Shown: in pieces, positions 1 to 6,249 of the stretch
Position numbering within the stretch: position 1 is the first letter of the stretch
Layout of the letters: each line of letters starts with the position of its first letter
NCBI GenBank assembly: GCA_903888655.1
Contig: CAISUR010000188.1
Span: 1 to 11,207 of the forward strand
DNA: 11,207 nucleotides
Direction of reading: 5' to 3'
Source of the DNA: an uncultured Bacteroidota bacterium
Lineage (GTDB): Bacteria > Bacteroidota > Bacteroidia > Flavobacteriales > Flavobacteriaceae
Program-made: the position numbers and the translations under genes
The notes under the pieces: generated by a model
The model's database searches: none
Seen by the model: the letters and a program-made list of their open reading frames with translations, nothing else
Told to the model about the DNA's origin: nothing

Positions 1-48
1 AAATAAAAAAAAGACACAAAGCTAGCAATCCTAGTGTTTGTGTCTTTT
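1..48 (-). terminator. Rho-independent terminator, strong on the minus strand
   Basis: A perfect 12-bp stem (AAAAGACACAAA at 9-20 with its complement at 37-48) encloses a second 4-bp CTAG pairing at 22-25/31-34. On the minus strand the stem runs straight into about eight T residues then ATTT, the classic intrinsic terminator form. On the plus strand only the four T of the stem itself follow, so it may work weakly in that direction for a gene left of the window. It lies 250 nt beyond the asd stop, so it may be a backup terminator or serve an unseen neighbour. Confidence 0.65.
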
Positions 49-242
49 GATAGTGTTCTATAGTAAAATTAACTCCGAAGATTATATTTTTTCTTTTTTT
101 TAGATTAGAGCTATTGTAAAAATAGCATTGTTTTTTTTTATCAATGCTTGCATACTAGTGTATTTTTTTAATTATTGATTTTGTTTATGTTTTTAATGCT
201 GTTTGTTCACGTCTAAAATAATCTTAAAAATAAAAAATAATC

Positions 243-272
243 TGAATTACAAACTGTAAAAATTGTAATTCA
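243..272 (-). terminator. Probable asd terminator
   Basis: A 10-bp stem (TGAATTACAA at 243-252 and TTGTAATTCA at 263-272) has a 10-nt loop and starts 26 nt after the asd stop codon. In the direction of asd transcription it is followed by GATTATTTTTTATTTTTA. The stem is AT-rich and therefore weak, but position and polarity fit asd. Confidence 0.5.
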
Positions 273-298
273 AATGATTTTATAAAAAAATTGTAATT

Positions 299-1288
299 TT
301 AAACTAAATTATTTGCCACTAAATATTCGGCAATTTGAATAGTATTGGTTGCGGCTCCTTTTCTTAAATTATCAGAAACAATCCACATATTTAATGAATT
401 GGGCTGACTTTCGTCACGACGAATTCTTCCCACAAAAACATCATCTTTTCCTTGCGCAAATAATGGCATTGGATAAGTATAGGTATCATTATTATCTTGA
501 ACGACAACACCTGCTGTGTGATGCAATAGTTCTCTGATATCGCTTACATTAAAATCTGTAGCAAATTCTACATTAACTGCTTCACTATGTCCGCCAACCA
601 CAGGAATTCTGATAGCCGTTGCAGTAACCGCAATGGTTTTATCTCCGATGATTTTTTGGGTTTCGCGAACCAATTTCATTTCTTCTTTGGTATAGCCATT
701 TTCTTCAAAACTATCACATTGTGGGATAGCATTTCGGTGAATAGGATATTTATAGGCCATTTCGCCCTGAACACCAGCATATTCATTTTCTAATTGTTGC
801 ACCGCTTTAACTCCGGTTCCTGTTATTGATTGATAGGTAGAAACAATTACGCGTTTGATTTTATATTTTTTGTGTAAGGGTGCCAAAACCATTACCATTT
901 GAATTGTAGAACAGTTAGGATTGGCAATAATTTTATCGTCTTTGGTCAATTCAAAAGCATTGATTTCTGGAACAATTAATTTTTTTGTAGGATCCATTCT
1001 CCAAGCCGAAGAATTGTCTATCACGGTAGTTCCAGCTGCTGCAAATTTTGGAGCCCAATCTAAAGAGGTTTGCCCTCCGGCGGAGAACAAAGCAATATCT
1101 GTTTTCATATCAACAGCGGTTTGCATTCCCACTACTGTATATTTTTTGCCTTTAAACTCGATTTCCTTTCCTACAGATTTTTCTGAAGCTACCGGAATTA
1201 ATTCGGTTACAGGAAAATTTCTTTCTGCTAAAACTTGAAGCATTACTTCGCCAACCATTCCGGTTGCACCCACTACAGCAACTTTCAT
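299..1288 (-). CDS. asd: Aspartate-semialdehyde dehydrogenase
   Basis: This enzyme makes L-aspartate 4-semialdehyde from 4-aspartyl phosphate with NADPH, the branch-point step for lysine/diaminopimelate, threonine and methionine synthesis, in the cytoplasm. The 329-residue length is usual for bacterial Asd. The N-terminal Rossmann motif GATGMVG is at residues 7-13, SAGG at 69-72 and DNSSAWRMD at 91-99. The catalytic cysteine is Cys126 in NPNCST. Substrate-binding Arg227 and the general base His234 lie in RIPVVGGHS, and the conserved C-terminal SDNLRKGAATNT starts at 305. The ATG at 1288 starts directly with the Rossmann strand, so it is well supported. A TACTTTTG promoter element lies 37 nt upstream, in the 78-nt gap after the DUF3109 gene, so asd can be transcribed alone. 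Nothing looks truncated. Confidence 0.97.
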   Translation of the reverse strand: MKVAVVGATGMVGEVMLQVLAERNFPVTELIPVASEKSVGKEIEFKGKKYTVVGMQTAVDMKTDIALFSAGGQTSLDWAPKFAAAGTTVIDNSSAWRMDPTKKLIVPEINAFELTKDDKIIANPNCSTIQMVMVLAPLHKKYKIKRVIVSTYQSITGTGVKAVQQLENEYAGVQGEMAYKYPIHRNAIPQCDSFEENGYTKEEMKLVRETQKIIGDKTIAVTATAIRIPVVGGHSEAVNVEFATDFNVSDIRELLHHTAGVVVQDNNDTYTYPMPLFAQGKDDVFVGRIRRDESQPNSLNMWIVSDNLRKGAATNTIQIAEYLVANNLV

Positions 1289-1325
1289 ATACTTTTTTTT
1301 AGATTTTTATAACTTTAAGGAAGTA

Positions 1326-1333
1326 CAAAAGTA
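1326..1333 (-). promoter_or_regulatory. Putative asd promoter -7 element
   Basis: On the minus strand this reads TACTTTTG, an exact match to the Bacteroidota TAnnTTTG element, and predicts a transcript start about 30 nt before the asd ATG. A clear -33 TTG is not seen at the usual distance. Confidence 0.5.
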
Positions 1334-1366
1334 AATAGAAAATAGATTGAAAACTGAAAAATTTAA

Positions 1367-1942
1367 TTACAATCGTTCTCTTTTCAACTCTTGGGCAACT
1401 TTTTCTAGTTCGATGTACCAATCTTCACCAAATTTTCTAATAAGTGCTTCTTTTACAAATTTATATATTGGCACTTGAAGTTCTTTTCCAAGCGAACAAG
1501 CATCATCACAAATATCCCAACGGTCATAATTAACGGCAGCAAATTCTGAAAAATCCTTTACTCGAATGGGGTATAAATGACAAGAAACAGGTTTTTTCCA
1601 ATTTATTACACCTTGATTATAGGCTTGTTCAATGCCGCAAAGAGCGGTTTTTCCATCAAAAATTACATAAGCACAATCTTTATTATCTATAAGAGGTGTT
1701 TCTAAATCTTGTTCGGTTCCTTTTACCCAAGTTCCCAATCGTTCAATAGCTTCAATACCTTCTTTTCTCAAAAATGGTTTTATTTTTGGATAAATAGCTT
1801 CCATTATTTTAGTTTCTTCTTCACTCAAGGGTGCGCCTGCATCGCCATCGACACAACAAGCGCCATGACAAGCCGAGAGATTACAAACAAAATCTTTTTC
1901 TAATATATCTTCTGAAACTATGGTTTTTCCTAATTGAAACAT
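1367..1942 (-). CDS. DUF3109 family Cys-rich protein (possible metal or Fe-S binding)
   Basis: I recognise this as a DUF3109-type protein, common in Bacteroidota and without an assigned function. Its 191 residues contain nine cysteines (20, 25, 29, 30, 90, 102, 121, 145, 149). Four are in the N-terminal cluster CNLSACHGACC, followed by DGDAGAPL; another is in KPVSCHLYPIRV at 117-128. The pattern resembles the YkgJ/CxxCxxxCC family of putative zinc- or iron-chelating proteins, so a bound metal or Fe-S cluster is a fair inference, but the reaction is unknown. There is no signal peptide or membrane segment, so it is probably cytoplasmic. It lies 78 nt upstream of asd and diverges from the marC-like gene, with its own TACATTTG element 22 nt before the ATG. 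Confidence 0.88.
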   Translation of the reverse strand: MFQLGKTIVSEDILEKDFVCNLSACHGACCVDGDAGAPLSEEETKIMEAIYPKIKPFLRKEGIEAIERLGTWVKGTEQDLETPLIDNKDCAYVIFDGKTALCGIEQAYNQGVINWKKPVSCHLYPIRVKDFSEFAAVNYDRWDICDDACSLGKELQVPIYKFVKEALIRKFGEDWYIELEKVAQELKRERL

Positions 1943-1964
1943 GTTGAAATTCTATAAATTTTTA

Positions 1965-1972
1965 CAAATGTA
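1965..1972 (-). promoter_or_regulatory. Putative promoter -7 element for the DUF3109 gene
   Basis: The minus strand reads TACATTTG, matching TAnnTTTG, 22 nt upstream of the start codon. It faces away from the element at 2018-2025, so the 103-nt divergent spacer would hold two back-to-back promoters. Confidence 0.5.
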
Positions 1973-2017
1973 CAAAGGATTATATCATTTCATAGCCCTT
2001 AACCAAACTGAAAATCA

Positions 2018-2025
2018 TAATTTTG
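2018..2025 (+). promoter_or_regulatory. Putative promoter -7 element for the MarC-family gene
   Basis: TAATTTTG matches TAnnTTTG and ends 20 nt before the ATG at 2046, implying a very short leader. No good -33 TTG is visible. Confidence 0.45.
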
Positions 2026-2045
2026 CGCTTTAAATTGAAAGGATT

Positions 2046-2624
2046 ATGTTAGGATTTGATTTTAAAGAAATTGCGACCATTGGAATGGTGCTTTTTGCCG
2101 TAATCGATATTGTGGGAACAATACCAATTATCGTTGATTTGAGACAAAAATATGGGCATATTGAATCGGAAAAAGCTTCTATTGCAGCGGGTACCATCAT
2201 GATTGTTTTTCTTTTTGTGGGCGAAGAATTATTAAACTTAATTGGTATTGATGTACACTCTTTTGCTGTGGCTGGTTCGTTTGTATTGTTTTTTTTAGCG
2301 CTCGAAATGATTCTTGGAATTCGTATTTATAAAGAAGAAGAAGCTAGTTCAGCATCGATTGTGCCGCTTGCTTTTCCTTTAATTGCTGGTGCTGGAACCA
2401 TGACTACACTTCTTTCATTGCGTTCTCAATTTCAAACGACAAATATCATCACTGCCATTATTTTGAATATTGTTTTAGTTTATGCCGTACTAAAATCCTC
2501 TTCCAAAATTGAGAAATTATTGGGGAAAAATGGTTTGGGCGTTATCCGAAAAACATTTGGAGTAGTCCTATTAGCTATTGCTGTTAAATTATTTGCCGCT
2601 AATGTTAAAGGATTGTTTGTTTAA
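2046..2624 (+). CDS. MarC family (UPF0056) integral membrane protein
   Basis: This 192-residue protein of about six membrane helices (roughly 8-30, 44-64, 72-92, 103-125, 133-150 and 169-186) belongs to the MarC/UPF0056 family of the inner membrane. Family marks visible are VIDIVGTIPII at 19-29, where other members have a DPxGxxP-type motif, the helix-3 segment ending in EMILGIRIY, and PLAFPLIAGAGTMTT at 107-121. The true function is unknown; the old link of MarC to multiple antibiotic resistance in E. coli is not supported, so a resistance role should not be assumed. The ATG at 2046 has AAAGGA only 2 nt upstream, too close for a normal Shine-Dalgarno. It is followed after 37 nt by a small membrane protein gene on the same strand and may share its transcript. 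Confidence 0.92.
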   Translation: MLGFDFKEIATIGMVLFAVIDIVGTIPIIVDLRQKYGHIESEKASIAAGTIMIVFLFVGEELLNLIGIDVHSFAVAGSFVLFFLALEMILGIRIYKEEEASSASIVPLAFPLIAGAGTMTTLLSLRSQFQTTNIITAIILNIVLVYAVLKSSSKIEKLLGKNGLGVIRKTFGVVLLAIAVKLFAANVKGLFV

Positions 2625-2661
2625 ATCAAATTTTACTATTTTTACGCTTTAAATTAATTCC

Positions 2662-2862
2662 ATGAAAATTTTTACTATCATATTAATAATTTTAGCAATT
2701 GCGCTTATTAGTTTTAATGTAACTATGCTAGATTTCAAAAAACCTTTTGAGGGAAATAGCATGGTGGCACTAATTGGAATTGTAGCTTCATTGAGCGCGA
2801 TTTTTATCCTTCTGATTTTTAGAATGTCTAAAAAAATTGAAGAAAAACTTAAAAATCAGTAA
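2662..2862 (+). CDS. Small two-helix membrane protein, function unknown
   Basis: I do not recognise a named family. The 66-residue product has two hydrophobic segments (about 3-21 and 34-53), a short middle region with LDFKKPFEGNS, and a highly charged lysine-rich tail (MSKKIEEKLKNQ) that would be cytoplasmic by the positive-inside rule, placing both ends inside. It follows the MarC-family gene by 37 nt on the same strand, so a shared transcript is likely and a partner role is possible but unproven. A degenerate promoter (TTTG at 2616-2619, 17 nt, TATTTTTA at 2637-2644) could also drive it alone. The composition matches its neighbours and shows no frameshift. Confidence 0.75.
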   Translation: MKIFTIILIILAIALISFNVTMLDFKKPFEGNSMVALIGIVASLSAIFILLIFRMSKKIEEKLKNQ

Positions 2863-2868
2863 ATAATA

Positions 2869-2890
2869 AAATTCCTTTTTTTAGGAATTT
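2869..2890 (+). terminator. Weak candidate terminator after the small membrane protein gene
   Basis: A 7-bp stem (AAATTCC at 2869-2875 and GGAATTT at 2884-2890) begins 7 nt after the stop codon. The T-run is in the loop and not after the stem, so it is a poor intrinsic terminator. It may be only a chance AT-rich dyad. Confidence 0.25.
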
Positions 2891-2897
2891 GGAATTC

Positions 2898-2905
2898 TAG
2901 TTTTG
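2898..2905 (+). promoter_or_regulatory. Putative promoter -7 element for the FAD protein gene
   Basis: TAGTTTTG matches TAnnTTTG and ends 26 nt before the ATG at 2932. It suggests that this gene starts its own transcript and is not part of the marC-like unit. Confidence 0.45.
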
Positions 2906-2931
2906 GAAATTTACAATATACTTCCCTAATT

Positions 2932-3540
2932 ATGTTTGATGTTCTAATCATTGGAGGAGGAGCCTCTGGAGTCTCATGCGCTTTATTACTTGGCTCTGCC
3001 CATAAAAAACCATTTGTTCAAGACAAAAAAATTGGAATTATTTCTCATCAAAAAACATCAGCACTTCAGGAAGCGTTGTTTAATAATGCTTATGGTATAA
3101 CTTCGGGTAAATTAGGTTCTGAACTTTTGACCGAAAGCTTAAAACAACTTCATGATTTATATCCACATGTTGAGCAATTTGAAAATGAAAAAGTAGTTCG
3201 AATAGAAGGTACATTTCCAAATTTCATTGTTTTCACTAATAAGAATTCTTATCATGCTAAAAATATTGTGATAGCAATAGGTTCTTCCAATACTTTTGCC
3301 ATTGAAGGAGTAATGGAATATGTCGAACCTCATAGAAAAGCAGTTGCTGAAAAACAACGTATTCAACTTAAAAATGAAGATCACAAAGTAGCCGATGGAA
3401 TTTATGTTGCTGGAACTCTGGCGGGTCATAGAAGTCAATTGGCAATCGCTGCAGGAAGTGGTGCTGCTGTTGCTACTGATATTTTAACAATGTGGAATTT
3501 TGGTATTTCAAGTCAAATTCATGACTCGATTAGGAAATAA
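2932..3540 (+). CDS. Short FAD-dependent oxidoreductase (thioredoxin-reductase-like fold)
   Basis: The N-terminus is a dinucleotide-binding motif, VLIIGGGASGVSCA (residues 4-17), of the thioredoxin reductase/pyridine nucleotide-disulfide oxidoreductase superfamily. NIVIAIGSS at 111-119 matches the internal ATG-type motif, and DGIYVAGTLAGHRSQ at 155-169 followed by AIAAGSGAAVA matches the C-terminal FAD-binding segment. At 202 residues it is about 100 shorter than thioredoxin reductase. The separate NAD(P)H domain and the redox CxxC are absent, so it has one Rossmann domain only. The usual Asp of the AGD motif is Thr162 here. The reading frame is intact at both ends, so this looks like a compact family and not a broken gene. 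The electron donor and substrate are unknown. It converges on the S41 peptidase gene with only 3 nt between stops. Confidence 0.82.
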   Translation: MFDVLIIGGGASGVSCALLLGSAHKKPFVQDKKIGIISHQKTSALQEALFNNAYGITSGKLGSELLTESLKQLHDLYPHVEQFENEKVVRIEGTFPNFIVFTNKNSYHAKNIVIAIGSSNTFAIEGVMEYVEPHRKAVAEKQRIQLKNEDHKVADGIYVAGTLAGHRSQLAIAAGSGAAVATDILTMWNFGISSQIHDSIRK

Positions 3541-3543
3541 GAA

Positions 3544-5118
3544 TTAGTGCTTTAATACCGCCTTAATCATCGTATCTTCTTTTAAAACAATTTGATAATA
3601 TTGATTTTCTCCAAATAGTTGTCTTGCGAATTCTGCAGTGATGTAACGATTTACGATAGCATTATTTTTATTCAAATTAAGGGCTATTCCAATTTTAGAT
3701 AAATATTTTTCAAATTGAGTTACATAAAAGTCATTGTCTTTCATTTTAGCCTGAAATTGGTCAAAATTGAATCCTTTAAATACAGTTCTATTCTGATCTA
3801 ATTGTTCAAAAACAAAATGTCCTACCAAGCCTGTTTGCAAGATATATTCTAAACTTTCGTTGCCGTGCGTTACTTCTAATGGAACAAAAACATCAGGAAC
3901 AATACCACCACCGCCATAAACAATTCTTCCATTTTTAGTTTTGAATTTTAGAGAATCGGCAATTTTCATTTTGCTTTTTTCATACAATTCGCCACTTATA
4001 TATCGGCTTTCAGATTCTTTGAAATAATCTTCACTATCCCCTTTTTTGTAGGGTTTTTGAATTGATCGACCACTTGGAGTATAATATCTTGCAATCGTTA
4101 ATCGAACAGCAGAGCCATCATCAAAATTCATTTCACGTTGCACCAATCCTTTTCCAAAAGAGCGTCTGCCATAAATTGTTCCTCTATCGTTATCTTGAAT
4201 AGCTCCTGCTAAAATTTCGCTCGCCGATGCTGAATTTTCATCAATTAAAACAGCAACTCGTCCCGATTCATAATCGCCTTTTACAGTAGCATGAATTTTA
4301 TCAATATTCCCTTTTTTGTTTTTAGTAAAAACAATCAACTCTTTGTCTTTCAATAATTCATCTGCAATTTCAACAGCAGATTCCATAAATCCTCCACCAT
4401 TTTCGCGTAAATCAATTAGTAAGGAAGTAATGTGGTTTTTTTTCAAATTTAATAATGCTGTATGAAATTCTTTGGCAGTAGTTTCGGCAAAACGATTAAT
4501 TTTAATATAACCCGTTTCCTTGTTAAGCATGATGGCAACATCAACACTTTTAATAGGAACAATGTCCCGGATTACTTTTAATTTAAGTTGTTTTTTTTCT
4601 GACTTTCTATAAACGGTTAAGGTTACTTCTGAATCTTTTTTCCCTTTTAATTTGCTAAATAGTACTTCGTTTTTAAGTTTTTTCCCAAAAAGTTTAAAAT
4701 TATCGGCATATAAAATTCGGTCACCTTCTTTAATACCTGCTTTAGCTGCAGGACCATTTTCCATAGGCTTAATAACAGCAATTGTATCTTTATAGGAATA
4801 AAAATTAATTCCGATTCCAACAAAATCACCTTTCATACTTTCGGCAATAGAACTCTGCTCACTCGGTGGAACATAAACCGAATGCGGATCGAGATTGGCT
4901 AGAATATTGGTTACTGTCAAATCTACTATAGAATCAGTTTTAACATCATCAACATATTCTTTATCAATAAAGTCTAAAAGTCTATTGAGCTTGGTTTTGT
5001 AATTGTTTTTGGCAAACGTCGCTCTCCCAACGGGATAATTTATAATCCCACCAAGCACTATTCCCAAGGCAACACAGGAAAAAAACAAAAAAGGAATATA
5101 GATTTTATTGATTTTCAT
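3544..5118 (-). CDS. S41 family C-terminal processing peptidase (CtpA/Prc type)
   Basis: This envelope serine protease of the Ctp/Tsp family has 524 residues. An N-terminal hydrophobic segment (about 7-29) without a clear cleavage site suggests a signal anchor, placing the enzyme in the periplasm. A PDZ domain covers about 95-180 (DFVGIGINF, AGIKEGDRIL), followed by the S41 core with GYIKINRF at 203-210 and LIDLRENGGG at 234-243. The Ser/Lys dyad is Ser298 in ENSASASE and Lys323 in FGKG, 25 residues apart, with Gln327 four later, the same spacing as in studied CtpB-type enzymes; GGGGIVPDV follows at 402-410. All catalytic residues are present, so it should be active. The gene lies 38 nt after the deaminase gene and has its own exact TACCTTTG element in that gap. 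Substrates are unknown. Confidence 0.95.
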   Translation of the reverse strand: MKINKIYIPFLFFSCVALGIVLGGIINYPVGRATFAKNNYKTKLNRLLDFIDKEYVDDVKTDSIVDLTVTNILANLDPHSVYVPPSEQSSIAESMKGDFVGIGINFYSYKDTIAVIKPMENGPAAKAGIKEGDRILYADNFKLFGKKLKNEVLFSKLKGKKDSEVTLTVYRKSEKKQLKLKVIRDIVPIKSVDVAIMLNKETGYIKINRFAETTAKEFHTALLNLKKNHITSLLIDLRENGGGFMESAVEIADELLKDKELIVFTKNKKGNIDKIHATVKGDYESGRVAVLIDENSASASEILAGAIQDNDRGTIYGRRSFGKGLVQREMNFDDGSAVRLTIARYYTPSGRSIQKPYKKGDSEDYFKESESRYISGELYEKSKMKIADSLKFKTKNGRIVYGGGGIVPDVFVPLEVTHGNESLEYILQTGLVGHFVFEQLDQNRTVFKGFNFDQFQAKMKDNDFYVTQFEKYLSKIGIALNLNKNNAIVNRYITAEFARQLFGENQYYQIVLKEDTMIKAVLKH

Positions 5119-5137
5119 TTTTCAAAGGACTTCATCC

Positions 5138-5145
5138 CAAAGGTA
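5138..5145 (-). promoter_or_regulatory. Putative promoter -7 element for the S41 peptidase gene
   Basis: The minus strand reads TACCTTTG, matching TAnnTTTG, 19 nt before the start codon and inside the 38-nt gap after the deaminase gene. It would allow transcription independent of the upstream gene, with a leader of only about 14 nt. Confidence 0.45.
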
Positions 5146-5156
5146 TGTTTTTTTAC

Positions 5157-5585
5157 TTATTCTAATTCTTCAATTTGAGAAATTTCGATTCCTGCTTTGG
5201 TCAAAAAATCAATTCCCGAAGAATCTCGATATCCTTTTTGATAGACTACTCGTTTAATTCCTGATTGATGAATTAATTTACTACATTCTTTACAAGGTGA
5301 AAGCGTGATGTACAAAGTTGCATTATCACACGATTGGGTGGAACGTGCTACTTTCAATATGGCATTGGCTTCTGCATGAAGTACATACCATTGTGTTAAA
5401 CCTTCCTCGTCTTCACAGCAATTTTCAAAACCCGATGGGGTGCCATTATATCCATCGGAAATTATCATTCTATCACGAACAATGATGGCGCCAACTTGCT
5501 TGCGTTTGCAGTAGGAAAGTTTACTCCATTCGGCAGCAATCCTCAAATAAGCTTTATCGTATTTATGTTGTTTTTTGTCTTTCAT
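5157..5585 (-). CDS. comEB: dCMP deaminase family protein
   Basis: This cytoplasmic zinc enzyme of the cytidine/deoxycytidylate deaminase fold is expected to convert dCMP to dUMP, feeding thymidylate synthesis. In its 142 residues the zinc ligands are His70 in HAEANAI and Cys98 and Cys101 in SPCKEC, with Glu72 as the proton shuttle. GYNGTPSGF at 45-53 is the dCMP-deaminase-type substrate loop and argues against a tRNA adenosine or cytidine deaminase. CCEDEEG at 56-62 also fits the family. The name comEB refers to the Bacillus homologue; no competence role is implied. Upstream (higher coordinates) are a TATATTTG promoter element and two 13-bp palindromic repeats, so its expression may be controlled. 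The S41 peptidase gene follows 38 nt downstream. Confidence 0.93.
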   Translation of the reverse strand: MKDKKQHKYDKAYLRIAAEWSKLSYCKRKQVGAIIVRDRMIISDGYNGTPSGFENCCEDEEGLTQWYVLHAEANAILKVARSTQSCDNATLYITLSPCKECSKLIHQSGIKRVVYQKGYRDSSGIDFLTKAGIEISQIEELE

Positions 5586-5622
5586 TTTGATTTGAAAATC
5601 TGAATCCTATTCAAATGGTTTA

Positions 5623-5630
5623 CAAATATA
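5623..5630 (-). promoter_or_regulatory. Putative promoter -7 element for the dCMP deaminase gene
   Basis: The minus strand reads TATATTTG, an exact TAnnTTTG match, 37 nt before the ATG. A TTTG that could serve as the -33 element lies 15 nt further upstream, inside the repeat at 5638-5650; the spacing is slightly short. Confidence 0.5.
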
Positions 5631-5637
5631 ACTAGAG

Positions 5638-5670
5638 ATTTGCTCCAAATAAAACTTATTTGCTCCAAAT
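5638..5670. repeat. Pair of 13-bp palindromic direct repeats, candidate operator
   Basis: ATTTGCTCCAAAT occurs exactly at 5638-5650 and again at 5658-5670, a 20-bp period with a 7-bp spacer. Each copy is itself a dyad, ATTTG-N3-CAAAT. The pair straddles the stop codon of the HupE-like gene (its last codons lie in the second copy) and abuts the TATATTTG element of the deaminase gene. Two palindromes two helical turns apart beside a promoter look like a tandem operator. A local duplication by slippage is the plainer alternative. Confidence 0.5.
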
Positions 5671-6249
5671 TGGATTTTGAATAAGTAAAGGAATAACCAC
5701 GCCAATGACAAAACTTGACATGATGAGCGTAAAATCACGTTTATTAAATCGGAATAATGTTTGAGCAATGAATGCCAAAATTAAAACCGCAATAACTACC
5801 ATAATTTGAGCACATTCAATTCCGAGCGCAAATTCAGATAATGGTATAAGTTTTTCAGTTGGTTTTCCTGGCAAAATAGAGTTGAAATAATTTGAAAAGC
5901 CCAGTCCATGAATAATTCCGAAGAATATAGTGGTTCCTGCGATGAAAGATATCGTTCCTGTTTTAGCAGATTTTCCAGCCATAATAAGATTGAAAAGGGC
6001 AGCAATTAGTATGGTACATGGAATTAAAAATTCAATCCAAATTGTTTTTACGGAAACAACATTAAAAACCGAGAGTAGCATTGAAACTGAATGACCCACT
6101 GTAAAAAAAGAGACTAAAATTAAGATCCTTTTCCAATCTCTTGAACTATAAGGAACCGAAAGCGCAATAAGAAAAAGTAAATGATCATAGCCATGTATAT
6201 CAAGAACATGATGAAGTCCTACTTTAAAAAAAATCCAAAAATCCGACAT
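5656..6249 (-). CDS. HupE/UreJ family membrane protein, possible metal transporter
   Basis: This 197-residue protein has about six membrane helices and the features of the HupE/UreJ_2 family. The N-terminal signature GLHHVLDIHGYDHLLFL covers 11-27, FTVGHSVSM is at 49-57, IEFLIP at 72-77, FFGIIHGLGFSNYF at 109-122, and ECAQ at 145-148. His13, His14, His19, Asp22, His23, His53 and His114 lie in or near membrane segments and are plausible metal ligands. Known relatives move nickel or cobalt, or accompany hydrogenase and urease genes. No hydrogenase, urease or cobalamin gene is in this window, so the metal is unknown here. There is no signal peptide. It lies upstream of the deaminase gene with a 70-nt gap that has a separate promoter. 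A close TAnnTTTG element was not found in front of it. Confidence 0.87.
   Translation of the reverse strand: MSDFWIFFKVGLHHVLDIHGYDHLLFLIALSVPYSSRDWKRILILVSFFTVGHSVSMLLSVFNVVSVKTIWIEFLIPCTILIAALFNLIMAGKSAKTGTISFIAGTTIFFGIIHGLGFSNYFNSILPGKPTEKLIPLSEFALGIECAQIMVVIAVLILAFIAQTLFRFNKRDFTLIMSSFVIGVVIPLLIQNPIWSK

Larger units (their letters stand above)
1..298. other. Non-coding AT-rich region downstream of asd
   Basis: No ORF of convincing length or recognisable product lies here on either strand. The stretch holds at least three inverted repeats: a perfect 12-bp stem at 9-20/37-48, a 7-bp stem at 124-130/142-148 with a T-run in its loop, and a 10-bp stem at 243-252/263-272. Read on the minus strand, each is followed by a T-rich tract, so all three have the polarity to stop transcripts leaving asd. 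I see no tRNA or promoter here, and nothing else I can interpret. Confidence 0.6.

Noticed and set aside
921..1238. 105-residue plus-strand ORF
   Set aside because: It lies wholly inside asd on the opposite strand. asd has all catalytic motifs, so this is a shadow frame.
2046..2624. MarC-family gene as an antibiotic-resistance determinant
   Set aside because: The family name is historical; evidence for a role in multiple antibiotic resistance was not upheld, and nothing in the context suggests resistance.
3157..3438. 93-residue minus-strand ORF
   Set aside because: It is antisense within the FAD protein gene, has no recognisable motif, and the plus-strand frame has clear family motifs.
5157..5585. 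Deaminase as a competence gene or an antiphage nucleotide-depleting deaminase
   Set aside because: Length, single-domain architecture and housekeeping neighbours fit an ordinary dCMP deaminase. There is no extra domain or defence gene nearby.
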